Source: Solen grandis (Eukaryota; Mollusca; Bivalvia; Adapedonta; Solenidae). From it: a stretch of DNA of 64,000 nucleotides. The notes under the pieces were generated by a model that searched no databases, was not told where the DNA came from, and saw only the letters and a list, made by a program, of their open reading frames with translations. Below, one piece after another: positions 47,134 through 58,430 of the stretch; positions within the stretch are counted from its first letter, which is position 1; the number at the start of each line of letters is the position of its first letter. The position numbers and the translations under genes are program-made. The stretch covers positions 66,466,656-66,530,655 of the forward strand of contig CM037781.1 in NCBI GenBank assembly GCA_021229015.1, read 5' to 3'.

Positions 47134-50100
47134 CTGCAAGTGTGACCATATCCTCAAGATTCCAGCTATGCTTGATCAGAGTTGGTTATATGATAAACAC
47201 CAAACATGCTTAGTTCGATTACAGGTCAAGTATTTTGGATAGAGTGACAGTTATCCATCTAGTCTCCAGTTTTCTCTGGTTTCCTTGCACAATGGTTACC
47301 ACCTTTACCACCATTCTTCTGGTTTGTAGATTGTGTAAGTCTAAAATGTTAGAGTTTTTTGTTGTTGTTGTTGTTGTTGTTATGTTGTTGTTGTTTTCGC
47401 AACAGATGAATTAATAGTGATGACATGGCTTTAATCAGTCTGCTACAATGTACCGGAATATACTATTTAATTCTGTAAAGTTGTAATTTCATGGATATTT
47501 TTTCTAATTATCACTCTTCTTACCTACTTCCACACCGTCAACTGTGTCGACAGCCACAGCAATCTCTCCAGTCCCCAAACCGTTCTTGGACGTGTAATCG
47601 AGCGCAATTATAAACATTGAACCTGCATGCAGAAAATGTAACCTCTTTCGGTAGTTCATATTTTACCATAAAATCTCGCCAATTATTCTAGTGTGGCGCA
47701 ATACACCCTAGATCTGATTCCACCATCCTTACTAATGCTACACTATACTTAAATACTTAGGGGGGAAACTTAGGGGTGCATAAAATATCCAAATAGTCCA
47801 TTCCTTAACAAACAGTAACAATAATTTATGTCAACATTGTTATGTACATCAATATATCGTTAAAGAGGAATGGTAGAATGCTGTCTACCTTATTTAAAGT
47901 ATGTGAATCATGATACATTTAGTATTCTACCTTCGGGGCCCTGACTGGGGTTCACATCCAGCCTGCTGAATTTTGCATCCCCATCGTCCTTGATGGGACA
48001 GAATTTCAGTAGTTCGCAGAAGTAGATAGGGTCAAGGTCGGCCCTTGTATAAAAATAACCTTTAACTCAAGAAAACAAACTTCAAAACTGTATAAAGGGT
48101 ACGTTTATCAAAGAGGCTCGTTAATTGATATATACTCCCGGGCATTCTGGGAAACGTCGAAGAAAAGGGAAACACAAGAGCATTTACAAGAAATAAAGAA
48201 ATAATATATTCAGTTAATGAATATTTTTTGTCATGAAAACGAATTTTGGAAAATATGAAAATATTTCCACAAAGGTAATGAGTACTGTATATAATGCTGA
48301 TTATGGGACTTCTTACACACAATCATTTTTTTTCCCATTACTGTCAATCACAAGTATTTCATGAAACCGCAACGTGGACAATATGAACAACTTTTCACTG
48401 TGATAAAGGCTTTTTGTTGTTGTATTTTGGTTAGTTTTGTGGAACAAAGACAGCAACAAGGGTCAAATATTCACAAATCGAGGAGCTTGGTGCAGCGTAT
48501 CATTTTCCACCAAACTTTGTTGTATTTTGATTACTGGGAAAAATATAAGGGGTAATTTGTTCGTTTTGTGAAGATGAATTTTATTTCATCAAGTGAACTT
48601 TGCTACACCACTCGTGAGATTATTGTTTTCCAAGTTCACGAGATGAAATAAATTATTGCATCTTCCACAAAGACGAACAAGCATTATCTTTTTATTTTAT
48701 GTTGGACAGAATGAAATTACATTTTTGTAATATTCACTGTGAAATTATCAATAGTTTTTATTTATATGAAGTAATCCACTCAAAAGGATAAAATAGTCAT
48801 TTATAATTTAAGTACTTGGTAATGGTCTTGATAAATTCGTCCAGCCCGATGGCGTCACAGAGGATGTTGCAAGCCAAGTTGAGTGCACTGGATGGAAGAT
48901 TCTTACACAGTGTTCCGCACGTGTCAATCACTCCAATATCTGCAACAGAGTGACCCATCACAACACAGTCGCATGTCTGGTATTTACTCCAATTTCTTAA
49001 ATGACCGCTACTGATTTGTTCATTAACATTTTGTTGTTGTTTTTTCCATCATGTGTATGTTCCTCGCTAAGACTCGATCATCATTCATCTTGTAAAATTG
49101 TTACTCGGTAGATTTTTAGCTCACCTGAGCATAGCTCAGGGTGAGCTTTTGGGATACTTGATTGTCCGTCGTCCGTCGTCAGTCGTCCGTCGTCCGTCAA
49201 CAATTTTGATGTTTACACACTAGAGGCCACAATTTTGATCCAATCTTCCTCAAACTTTGTCAGAATGTTTGTCTTTATGATATTTTGAACCCTTTCGAAA
49301 ATGGGTCGGGTTGGATCAAAAGGTAGGTCAGTAGGTCAAATCTTAGAAAAATCTTGTTTACACACTAGAGGCCACAATTTTGATCCAATCTTCCTCAAAC
49401 TTTGTCAGAATGTTTGTCTTGATGATATATTGAACCCTTTCGAAAATGGGTCAGGTTGGATCAAAAAGTAGGTCAGTAGGTCAAATCTTTGAAAAATCTT
49501 GTTTACACACTAGAGGCCACAATTTTGATCCAATCTTCCTCAAACTTGGTCAGAATGTTTGTCTTGATGATATCTTGAACCCTTTCGATATTGGGTCAGG
49601 TTGGATCAAAAGTAGGTCAGTAGGTCAAATCTTAGAAAAATCTTGTTTACACATAGAGGCCACAATTTTGATCCAATCTTCCTCAAACTTAGTCAGAAAG
49701 TTTGTCTTGATGATATCTTGAACCCTTTCAAAAATGGGTCAGGTTGGATCAAAAAGTAGGTCAGTAGGTCAAATCTTAGAAAAATCTTGTTTACACACTA
49801 GAGGCCACAATTTTGATCCATCTTCTTCAAACTTGGTCAGAATGTTTGTCTTGATGATATCTTGAACCCTTTTGAAAATGGGTCAGGTTGGATCAAAAAG
49901 TAGGTCAGTAGGTCAAATCTTAGAAAAATCTTGTTTACACACTTGAGGCTACAATTTTAATCCAATCTTCCTCAAACTTGGTCAGAATGTTTGTCTTGAT
50001 TATATCTCGAACCAGTTCGAAAATGGGCCGGGCCGGACCGAAAAGTAGGTCAATAGGTCAAATCTTAGAAAAATCTTGTTCACACACTAGGCGCCACAGT

Positions 50101-51992
50101 TTTGATGCAATCTTTCTCAAACTTGGTCAGAATGTTTGTCATGATGATATCTTTTGTGGATGGGGTCAGAAAATTCCTGAACATTGTTTCACCTCATCAT
50201 CTTAATTCTAAAGCAATCTGTTTTGTACAGGCAATGAATGATACTTTTCTCAGGTGAGCGATCTAGGGCCATCTTGGCCCTCTTGTTTTTTTTTTTGGCA
50301 CAACTAGTTAACCGCCTACGTTACAATCAGAACGTTATTGTTTCTACAAAAAATGCTACTTCAAGGTTATTACAAACCTAACAATGCTACTTCAAGGTTA
50401 TTACAAACCTAACAATGCTACTTCAAGGTTATTACAAACCTAACAATGCTACTTCAAGGTTATTACAAACCTAACAATGCTACTTCAAGGTTATTACAAA
50501 CCTAACAATGCTACTTCACGGTTATTACAAACCTAACAATGCTACTTCACGGTTATTACAAACCTAACAATGCTACTTCAAGGTTATTACAAACCTAACA
50601 ATGCTACTTCACGGTTATTACAAACCTAACAATGCTACTTCACGGTTATTACAAACCTAACAATGCTACTTCAAGGTTATTACAAACCTAACAATGCTAC
50701 TTCAAGGTTATTACAAACCTAACAATGCTACTTCACGGTTATTACAAACCTAACAATGCTACTTCATAGTTATTACAAACCTAACAAGGCTACTTCACGG
50801 TTATTACAAACCTAACAATGCTACTTCACGGTTATTACAAACCTAACAATGCTACTTCAAGGTTATTACAAACCTAACAATGCTACTTCAAGGTTATTAC
50901 AAACCTAACAATGAAACTTCACGGTTATTACAAACCTAACAATGCTACTTCACGGTTATTACAAACCTAACAATGCTACTTCACGGTTATTACAAACCTA
51001 ACAATGCTACTTCAAGGTTATTACAAACCTAACAATGCTACTTCAAGGTTATTACAAACCTAACAATGCTACTTCAAGGTTATTACAAACCTAACAATGC
51101 TACTTCACGGTTATTACAAACCTAACAATGCTACTTCAAGGTTATTACAAACCTAACAATGCTACTTCAAGGTTATTACAAACCTAACAATGCTACTTCA
51201 AGGTTATTACAAACCTAACAATGCTACTTCAAGGTTATTACAAACCTAACAATGCTACTTCACGGTTATTACAAACCTAACAATGCTACTTCATAGTTAT
51301 TACAAACCTAACAAGGCTACTTCAAGGTTATTACAAACCTAACAATGCTACTTCATAGTTATTACAAACCTAACAAGGCTACTTCATAGTTATTACAAAC
51401 CTAACAAGGCTACTTCAAGGTTATTACAAACCTAACAATGCTACTTCAAGGTTATTACAAACCTAACAAGGCACTGATAAGCCTCTTGATGACCTGCACC
51501 GCGAACTCCACACATTTTCTACAGTTGTCTGCCATGTCCGGTCCCAAGGCATTTGTCATCTGCGCGGACTTGATTGCGTTCTGTATGTAGGACATCCTGT
51601 AGCTGGACACGTGCTGTCCTGTCACGGTGTGCATCAAGAACAGCACGGGCACGGCACTCACAAGCGTCATCTGGAATTGCAATGTTTAGCAGTAATTTTA
51701 TTACCGATAGCCTAGTTGATTTTCTTTTCTGTTGACTATTCCTAGAAATGAGAAGCACATTTGTTTACTTCCTGCATATAAGAACACCTTGAAAATAATA
51801 AAACTAAATTACATTTCTTCTTCAGGCATTTATCTCTTCTTCATTTTTCCACGACCTTGTTTAATTTCATTTCCTATAATTATATGAAAAGAAAGAAAGA
51901 AAGGTCACGGCTAAGATTTCCTATCGATCTTACCTAGCCAATTCCCAATCGATGTGATTTTTATCTGATTAAAAACAATCTCTTACCTTCAT
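46993..51992 (-). CDS. Countin-like secreted protein gene, six exons, 3' end not found
   Basis: Minus-strand exons 51987-51992, 51463-51670, 48816-48940, 47931-48043, 47524-47622 and 46993-47133, all with GT/AG ends and matching phases. Order of parts: start MK, signal peptide ('MTLVSAVPVLFLMHTVTG'), first saposin-B half with CRKC, second half ('GTLC', 'ACNILCDAIGLDEF'), then 'DLDPIYFCELLKFCPIKDDG', 'TGEIAVAVDTVDG' and 'CDPSKKACEKWIPGNYTVHV'. The last three blocks resemble countin, a secreted Dictyostelium group-size factor, and countin-like animal proteins as I remember them. The final donor at 46993 implies one more exon, not found. Exon 3 carries an extra A in 'taagaaatctt' that shifts the frame. 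Role in animals unknown; secretion is inferred. Confidence 0.72.
47134..47523 (-). other. Intron with (GTT)n microsatellite
   Basis: GTT repeats at 47359-47395. The rest is unique. Confidence 0.5.
47524..47622 (-). CDS. Countin-like exon 5
   Basis: Acceptor 'tgcatgcag', donor 'gaagtag/gtaaga'. Reads SMFIIALDYTSKNGLGTGEI and AVAVDTVDGVEV, a beta-strand-like block. Confidence 0.75.
47931..48043 (-). CDS. Countin-like exon 4
   Basis: Acceptor 'tttatacaag', donor 'cgaag/gtagaa'. Reads ADLDPIYFCELLKFCPIKDD and then FSRLDVNPSQGPEG. Confidence 0.78.
48044..48815 (-). other. Intron, unique sequence
   Basis: No repeat family recognised. Short inverted matches ('gaagatgaattttatttcat' near 48570 and 'gatgaaataaattattgcat' near 48642) could fold. 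Confidence 0.4.
48816..48940 (-). CDS. Countin-like exon 3, frameshifted
   Basis: Acceptor 'tctgttgcag', donor 'taccaa/gtactt'. The first part reads DIGVIDTCGTLCK. One extra base in 'gtaagaaatcttcc' then moves the frame, and the rest is clear in the next frame: LPSSALNLACNILCDAIGLD and EFIKTITK. Both splice sites are sound, and the frame at the donor fits exon 4. Either a real lesion or a sequence error in a short A run. Confidence 0.72.
49114..50287 (+). mobile_element. Family A element, complete (1.2 kb), in the countin-like intron
   Basis: 5' 'tttttagctcacctgagc' pairs with 'gctcagggtgagct'. Head 'tgtccgtcgtccgtcgtcag', six to seven units of about 145 bp ('cacactagaggccacaattt', 'tggtcagaatgtttgtcttg'), inverted repeat CTCAGGTGAG (50250-50259), hairpin AGGGCCA-TCT-TGGCCCT (50265-50281), tail TCTTGTT. 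Confidence 0.88.
50351..51472 (-). repeat. 31-bp minisatellite spanning a splice donor, about 36 units
   Basis: On the minus strand the unit is 'gtttgtaataacc' 'ttgaagtagca' 'ttgttag'. It abuts exon 2, whose end is 'gccttgttag/gtttgtaataacc', so every unit recreates the last seven exon bases, the GT donor and 24 intron bases. Variants (caagg, cacgg, catag; caatg, caagg) are scattered along it. The paralogue at 35448 has a single unit at the same place. Confidence 0.93.
51463..51670 (-). CDS. Countin-like exon 2 (signal peptide, first saposin half)
   Basis: Acceptor 'gcaattccag', donor 'ttgttag/gtttgt'. Reads MTLVSAVPVLFLMHTVTGQH, later DNCRKCVEFAVQVIKRLISA. Read-through of the donor gives a stop (TAA) within three codons. 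Confidence 0.8.
51987..51992 (-). CDS. Countin-like exon 1 (start codon exon)
   Basis: 'tatcttaaccATGAAG' followed by donor 'gtaagag'. An identical arrangement starts the paralogue. Exon 2 also begins with ATG, so either start keeps the signal peptide. Confidence 0.6.
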
Positions 51993-52022
51993 GGTTAAGA
52001 TAATTAGGTCAAGCTAACTTCA

Positions 52023-52029
52023 ATTTATA
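52023..52029 (-). promoter_or_regulatory. Possible TATA box of the countin-like gene
   Basis: TATAAAT on the minus strand, 31-37 bases before the ATG, which would leave a very short 5' leader. Motif only. Confidence 0.25.
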
Positions 52030-52261
52030 GATGACCTATAAAGTGTGAGCCATATGAAGCCAGTCTTATCTCTGTTAGCTGATGGAACAACACTGACCGC
52101 TGTCTGGCCAGTATCTCACATATGATCTGTGTCAAGAGCATCATTTCACTTTATATTAATACCAAATGCTTTACGCAAATAGTAGCTTCAAGCAGGGTTT
52201 TCATTAAATTAAAAATAATAACAAGTATAGCTTTATGTACAGGACCCCCTTTTTAAGACTT

Positions 52262-52770
52262 GACTTGACATGACTATTTGAGTTTACCGTTGCTTCGACA
52301 GTATTTCGGTCATATAGCGACGTCCAGCTAATTACAGATGGAGGAAGACCCCGAATGCACGGAGGCATCCGGGTAGAACAACTGACCTACCACAAGCCAC
52401 CTGGAAGGCTTCCTCACATGAAAATCCGAATTACCCTGCCGGGATTCAAACCTACGCGGGGCCGCCGTGGCCGAGCGGTTACAGTCGTGGACAACAAATC
52501 TCTCAGCCCCTCGTAGGTTCGAATCCCGGTAGGGACTTCGGATTTTTCATGTGAGAAAGCCTTCCAGCTGGCTTGCGGTAGGTCGGTGGTTCTACCCGGA
52601 TACCTCTGTGTACTATGGGTCTTCCTCCACCTGTAATTAGCTGGACGTCGCTATATGAATGAAATACTATCGCAGCGACGGTAAACCCCAATACAACAAA
52701 TCGAACCCATGCGGTGAGGGGCTGAGTGAGTCTTAAAGTCAGCGACTTTACTCTCTCGGCCGCGGAGCCC
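52262..52770 (-). mobile_element. SINE, minus strand, split by another SINE
   Basis: Body at 52262-52455 ('accgttgcttcgacagtatt' to the B box 'gggattcaaacctacg'); head resumes at 52702 ('gaacccatgcggtgaggggc' to 'ctctcggccgcggagccccc'). The break falls in the B box. Confidence 0.88.
52457..52700 (+). mobile_element. SINE, plus strand, nested in the minus-strand SINE
   Basis: Complete head ('gtggccgagcggttacagtc') and body to 'cccaatacaaca'. About 12 bases in the B-box region of the host ('tcaaacctacg' and 'tcgaacccatg') are present on both sides, a diverged target duplication. Confidence 0.88.
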
Positions 52771-53291
52771 CCCCCCCCTTTTAAGCTTATTTATTTTTAC
52801 GTCGATTAATTAACAAGGTTTCATGATTATAACTAATCCCTTTCTGTGGTCTTTGGGTTGGATCAGTACTTTGCGCAGGGGGAAGGTCATGAAAAAGGTC
52901 ATGAAAAATTCTTGCCCCCAACTGAGTTCGAACCCAAACTTCCTTAGTCATGTACAGGTTACCACTGGACCACGAAACCCTTATATAACCCTCATTAGAG
53001 GCATACAAGCGCTTCTTTTTTCTCAAAATGTCTTTAAACGGGTTCTGGGTGAGATTTTGGCAAGGTAAAATTGATTTGTTCACCCTTGAAAATATGGCTA
53101 CTGACACAATTCGATTGTCCTTAAAAACGCTACGAAAGGAAACAATTCATCTTGTCTTGTTAAAGTACAGTTCTCTGAACAGTTTAATGGAACATTCACA
53201 AAATCCTCATTTAGTAACCGATTTGTCTGACCTTAGTAGGCAATTCCATTAAAAGCCCGACATACATATTCATGTATACCGTATATGCATC
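52771..53291. other. Unrecognised sequence
   Basis: Short open frames on both strands, none like a known protein. 'gagttcgaacccaaacttcc' near 52924 resembles a diverged B box. Confidence 0.3.
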
Positions 53292-54130
53292 CATGGCCAT
53301 TGTGGCCCTGAAATCGCTCACCTGAGAAACATTGTCTCTAATGCCTGTTCAAGTAACTATAATATAGCATAAATTATAGTCCTTCTGAACACAAAAAAAA
53401 CATGCAGAAATAAAAAATATTCATTCAAAAAAGCCATTCAAACAAAGTTAAATGGCAGACACTAAACTGTAACCTTGCTCCAAATTAGAAGGTCATAGTT
53501 AATTATAACAAAGTAGGTCACTGGGTTTTGGCCAAGGTCATTATGTGTCAAAGTTCAATTCCACACGCCAAGATGTACCTGGCCATAGCTTTAAAATTCA
53601 AAAGTAAGTCACTGTGTCATGGGTCAAGATTATCCCAGATCAAAGGTCAGTTCAACACACAAAACTGTACCCCGTGATCCAAAACTGAAGGTCAAATCCC
53701 CCTTAATAAATCAACGTAAAACAAGTGAACATCAGGCGTGTCCAATTTTGACCACAGGACCATGATTTAAACTACATAACTTTGTTAAAAGCCACTAGAC
53801 ATTGGCACACACAAAATATCTACACTCCAGGCTTTGATCTTTCTAGAAGAAGAAATTTAAACTTGTTTCCCAATATAAGTCAATATAAAATCAAGTGTCC
53901 CCTAGGGCCGGCCAATTTTAAATCCCAGGGCCATGATTTGAAAAAACTTGGGAGAGGTCCACTAGGCCATGTTACACACCAAATATAAAAACTCCAGGCC
54001 TTGTGGTTTCTGACAAGAAGATTATTTCAAGTTTTTGCTATGAAAGACTTTATAACAGCATGTGACCCTGGGGCGGTGTAAATATTGACCCCAGAGCTAT
54101 GATTTAAACAAACTTGGTAGAGGGATGGAA
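53292..54130 (-). mobile_element. Family A fragment, reverse
   Basis: 'tggccattgtggccctgaaa' 'tcgctcacctgag' is the A 3' end in reverse. 165-bp-type units follow ('ccaggccttgtggtttctga'). The 5' end is missing. Confidence 0.65.
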
Positions 54131-55714
54131 TGGAGGATGTATTTTTTCTGTTTGGCGGTGGGGTGTTATTGTTGCTGTTTTCGGGGTGAAAGAGTAAAGA
54201 AAATCGGTGAATGAAAAACTGATCATTTCACTGGTAGTTGATTAGATATTACACTTTACTGCATGAGAGAAGCAGCGCAGGCCGTGAAGCATCATATTCT
54301 GTCAAGAGAGGCACACCTAAAAAGAAGACATGTTGTTTTAGAGAAAAGGGTCTTCGTTTCGCAAAACATCTTTAGTTGAGATTTTCTTCACCTCAAAATG
54401 ATGAAGGTTTTGTAATCCAATATTTCTTTACCTCAAAATAAGAAATTTTGCAAGCCGTTTATTGTTTATAAGACAGAAAATTAGTATTGTATTTCTTCAC
54501 TCATATTTCTCGTCCTGCTATTTTGAGAAAAACTCAATCTCATTAAAATCAGATTCAGTATATTTGCTCATATTTTGCTAACAAATCGCGGATAGTAGAG
54601 GAACGCAAATTCGGATATACATTGTAACTAGATACCTCTCAATTTGATATGTTATACGTTAAACGCAGGCGATGCAATTAAACCTGTCTAGGTGACAAAT
54701 CACTTCAAAATCTTGAACGAGAAATATAACCAGTATCTATCTTGGGTTTCATACTGGATCCGGAAGTAGTAGTCTATAACCGTTTCAAGAATATGCACTG
54801 TTTTTCAACATGTTATTTCTGTCTAATGAAATGAGAGTCACGCAATTGTCATGCAAACGTTTTGTAAATGAGGAAGGTGTTTTGAAATGCAGCGTTTTAA
54901 TAATATACACGTGTTGTGAAACCTTAACCCTTTACTTCATATAGACATATTTTGGCCATTGGCATACAGAGCAGACTCGGATCCTATAGGAGCTATCTGG
55001 TCATGGTCTACTTTGTTTACTCATACAAAAATGTAGCTCAAAGTTTACGCAGTCTGCATGGAAAAGAAAAGAAAATGCTCGCTATTTCACATATCATGTA
55101 TAGTTCAGCAAGTAATATTCATTAAGTCATAAATTTGTGAAAGGTTTAACATATTCCCTTTTCTGTTGTCTCCTTTTGGCGTCGTTTTGGATATAATTGG
55201 TGTAGAAATTCTGGCTTTATATTGACTATCATTTTCTTAAGTCGTCTTTCAAATAATAAGAAGTAAAATTGACTTTGGTCCTGTGAAAAAAGTGGGTAGT
55301 TCACAAGAAGAACGTTATCAGACGCCAAAAAGACATAACAACCTTACACCTGTGCAAGGAGGCGTTGTCATTAATCAGAATAACCCGGGATCCACGTTTT
55401 TATTTAAAATATTTCCACTGATCATTTCACGTCTTTCGGCACGACGTCTAGTGACTGTCTGACATACTTGGGTGAAGCACGATTGAAGTGTGGAAAGCAT
55501 GCGTGCACGGAAAATTTAGAAGAGAATCTCTCCACACCCATCTTCAAATACTTCAAACTAATGGAGAATCTCATGTTTCAAATTTGAAAGTTGAAATTTA
55601 TTTCGTGTTGAGTGATGTCAGTAATTCTACAAGAACACTGGGTCTAGAACACTGGGTTCTGTATTTCATAAGACCACGCTCCCCCGTCGTTGGCCAATCA
55701 GAGGCTAGTATTGA
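54131..55714. other. Mostly unique DNA, no gene recognised
   Basis: 'cgcggatagtagagg' at 54589 is shared with 35160. 'ttaaccctttacttcatata' at 54924 resembles one end of the piggyBac-like MITE. No exon recognised. Confidence 0.35.
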
Positions 55715-55946
55715 GTGTTTCTATATCGTATAGACGTGGTCTGATAGTGTTTCTATATCGTATAGACTTGGTCTGATAGTGTTTCTATATGTATAGACTT
55801 GGTCTGATAGTGTTTCTATATCGTATAGACGTGGTCTGATATTGTTTCTATATCGTATAGACTTGGTCTGATAGTGTTTCTATATCGTATAGACTTGGTC
55901 TGATAGTGTTTCTATATCGTATTGACGTGGTCTGATAGTGTTTCTA
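55715..55946 (+). repeat. 32-bp minisatellite, about 7 units
   Basis: Unit 'gtgtttctatatcgta' plus 'tagacttggtctgata'. Variants gacgtgg/gacttgg; one unit lacks a C. Confidence 0.9.
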
Positions 55947-57107
55947 TCAAGAAGTGGGGATCCCGTGCAAGGAGAGCAGTGCCTGCGTGAAAGCGGGGTG
56001 ATGGCGAACAGTAGGAGCTTGCTATTTCATAGGATTATTTTTAAAATTACATAATCATCTAAATAATTAATAAGAATATCCCACAGGCAGAGTGCAGTGT
56101 GTGTGTGTGAAAGCGAAGGAGCTGATGAACAGTAGAATCGCCCTATCATATGCAATTGTTTTTATTATATACTAGTGATCACTAGCTTATATTTCTTATA
56201 ACTTCATTCGTTTATTCATCCTCTAGTCAATTTCTTCATATTATACATTCGTTCGTTCTTCTTTTGTTTTCGTATATGATTTTTTCTTATATTTGATGTA
56301 CATTAAATTTTATCCGATTTTCTCATTCTATTAAAATTTAAAAATTTACTAATTAATTGACTAATTAGATAATTGACATTATTTATGTTCTTATTACTTA
56401 TATATGAATTTATTACAGCTTTTTGTATCACGTTATATTTTTCTTATACAAGCAGCCGAAGTTTCATGTACCGTCTATGCATCAGTGTTCCTTAAGATGA
56501 CAACGAATTGAGACATATGATAATAAACTTCATTCTTTTAGTTCTTTCATCCGACTGTCAAGGAAGTGATTTTTTTTTTCATTTCTAGTAAATTAATATA
56601 TAGACTTCCCGCTACCCATGTGTTGGAGTTAGGCATCAAGTTAGGTAATAGACATGTCACTTAAATCCACAAATTGGGACGATGATACGTTCTCCGACAT
56701 TTTCAAAACAGTTTCTGACATACAGGTACAGGTGTAAGATACGGTATAAGATAGTGTTGTCTATGGAATATGCACGAGATCATCGTGTAAAGCTGGTAAC
56801 GAGTCACGTGGTTTAAGTCGGACAGATAAACTCGTGTTGTCTACGTAAAAAAAAACTCGTTACGTTTGTTTCTATTTTACGTAGACAACTGCACTCTCTG
56901 TCTATCATTTACTAAAGCAGACTTTGACAAAACAGACATAAACGTCGCATTTTATGTAGAGAAGTGGGTAAGACGTTACACTTCCAGACGAACAGTAATT
57001 CTACAATATACACGCACTTTGGCAAATATGTTGTTATGTATGTAACATTATATCATTTAAACAGAAGTTTATAGTAACCAAGATCACGGCAGGGAATCAC
57101 GTGACTT
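55947..57107. other. AT-rich DNA, no gene recognised
   Basis: Two diverged copies of a 50-base segment ('gtgaaagcg...gaacagtag') at about 55975 and 56100. Otherwise nothing except the hairpin at 56836. Confidence 0.35.
56836..56889. repeat. 15-bp perfect hairpin
   Basis: 'gttgtctacgtaaaa' at 56836-56850 and its complement at 56875-56889, with a 24-base loop. It could be the core of a short inverted-repeat element. Confidence 0.7.
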
Positions 57108-57207
57108 NNNNNNNNNNNNNNNNNNNNNNNNNNNNNNNNNNNNNNNNNNNNNNNNNNNNNNNNNNNNNNNNNNNNNNNNNNNNNNNNNNNNNNNNNNNNN
57201 NNNNNNN
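57108..57207. other. Scaffold gap (100 N)
   Basis: Exactly 100 N, size unknown. Confidence 0.98.
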
Positions 57208-58430
57208 CTTTAAAAACCGAATAACCTCTCAATTTTCTATGAATGCCCGAACGATTGAACAGAATTCTACAATACAGATATGCTGAGATTTAGTCAAAGC
57301 AGTGAAAACTAAATTTTAATTAAAAAATAAATATTTACGGGACACAATAATTGTATGTAGTATAAAAGCACAGCAGAACTATTTTCTCTAGGATGTTGCG
57401 TAACACACTTTACCACGCGGAGGAGTATAGTTTCTTTCGAATGCAAAGGTGGGTCATGCCTGAATTTGGATGGTGGATGTGCAGGTTTCGGTTATTTAGT
57501 GGTGTTTCAAAGGTCCATATAGAAAGCTTGAATTACGACAAAATCCGTATAACCTCCTTATAATCACATCTATCTATCTCAGATACATCAGAGATATCTC
57601 CATGGGTTATTTATTGCTCTATAGAAGGCTGATACAGGTGTATATCTGCTATCATAAGTTACTAAAGACCCAGTAGGGACCCACTGAGTTGCATCTATAA
57701 ATAGAAACCGCGCAGTCGTACAAATCAAAGCGCTGATAGTGCTAAGAGAACAGTATTGTTTCATTTCTTTTGTTTAATCACAGTAAATTTAATAAACGGA
57801 GGTCAAATTTTCGCACAATGCCAATTTAAAAACTTTAACGTTGCGTTAACATGGTCAATAGATGTATCTTTTCATGCATCTTTCTTTATTTCTTTTGACT
57901 TATACAATATTGTACACTCAATACATTATATATTTAAATATTAAACAAGTTACACAAAATCTCTTTCGCCGACTCATTCACGGACATACACCTTCATACA
58001 CATTCCTGTCTTCCAAAAGTTTTCCTAAGATTACACTACATATTTTATAAAGTTTCCACAGCTATTGTTGTAAACAGTGAACATCTATAATTTATACATC
58101 AAAAGTTTAATTTATATGTTATCATAATGCGGAGAATAGAACTTAATTTGAACCATTTTGCTTCTATGATTATCCTTGCCAAATGCACTTATACCTTAAC
58201 AAAACTTCATTTAAATATTTTTAAGAATTATTAAATTTTTAACACTTGTCGAGATACAACTTTTATCAACATACGTTTACATGAATTTCTTGATTATATC
58301 GTACATGCTACGCAAACCGACAATTTTACAATTAAATATATTGATTTCATACTATATTATTTTTGTATATATAATATACATATATATCGCTTATTTTTTT
58401 ATTTTTTTATTATCCCTTAATTCTTTCCTA
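57208..58430. other. AT-rich DNA, no exon recognised
   Basis: Contains a TATA-like promoter candidate at 57696 and several short open frames without likeness to known proteins. Confidence 0.35.
57696..57704 (+). promoter_or_regulatory. Possible TATA box
   Basis: TATAAATAG in otherwise ordinary DNA, with 'gcgcagtcgtac' about 15-25 bases downstream as a candidate start region. It could serve the stress-protein gene to the right. Motif only. Confidence 0.25.
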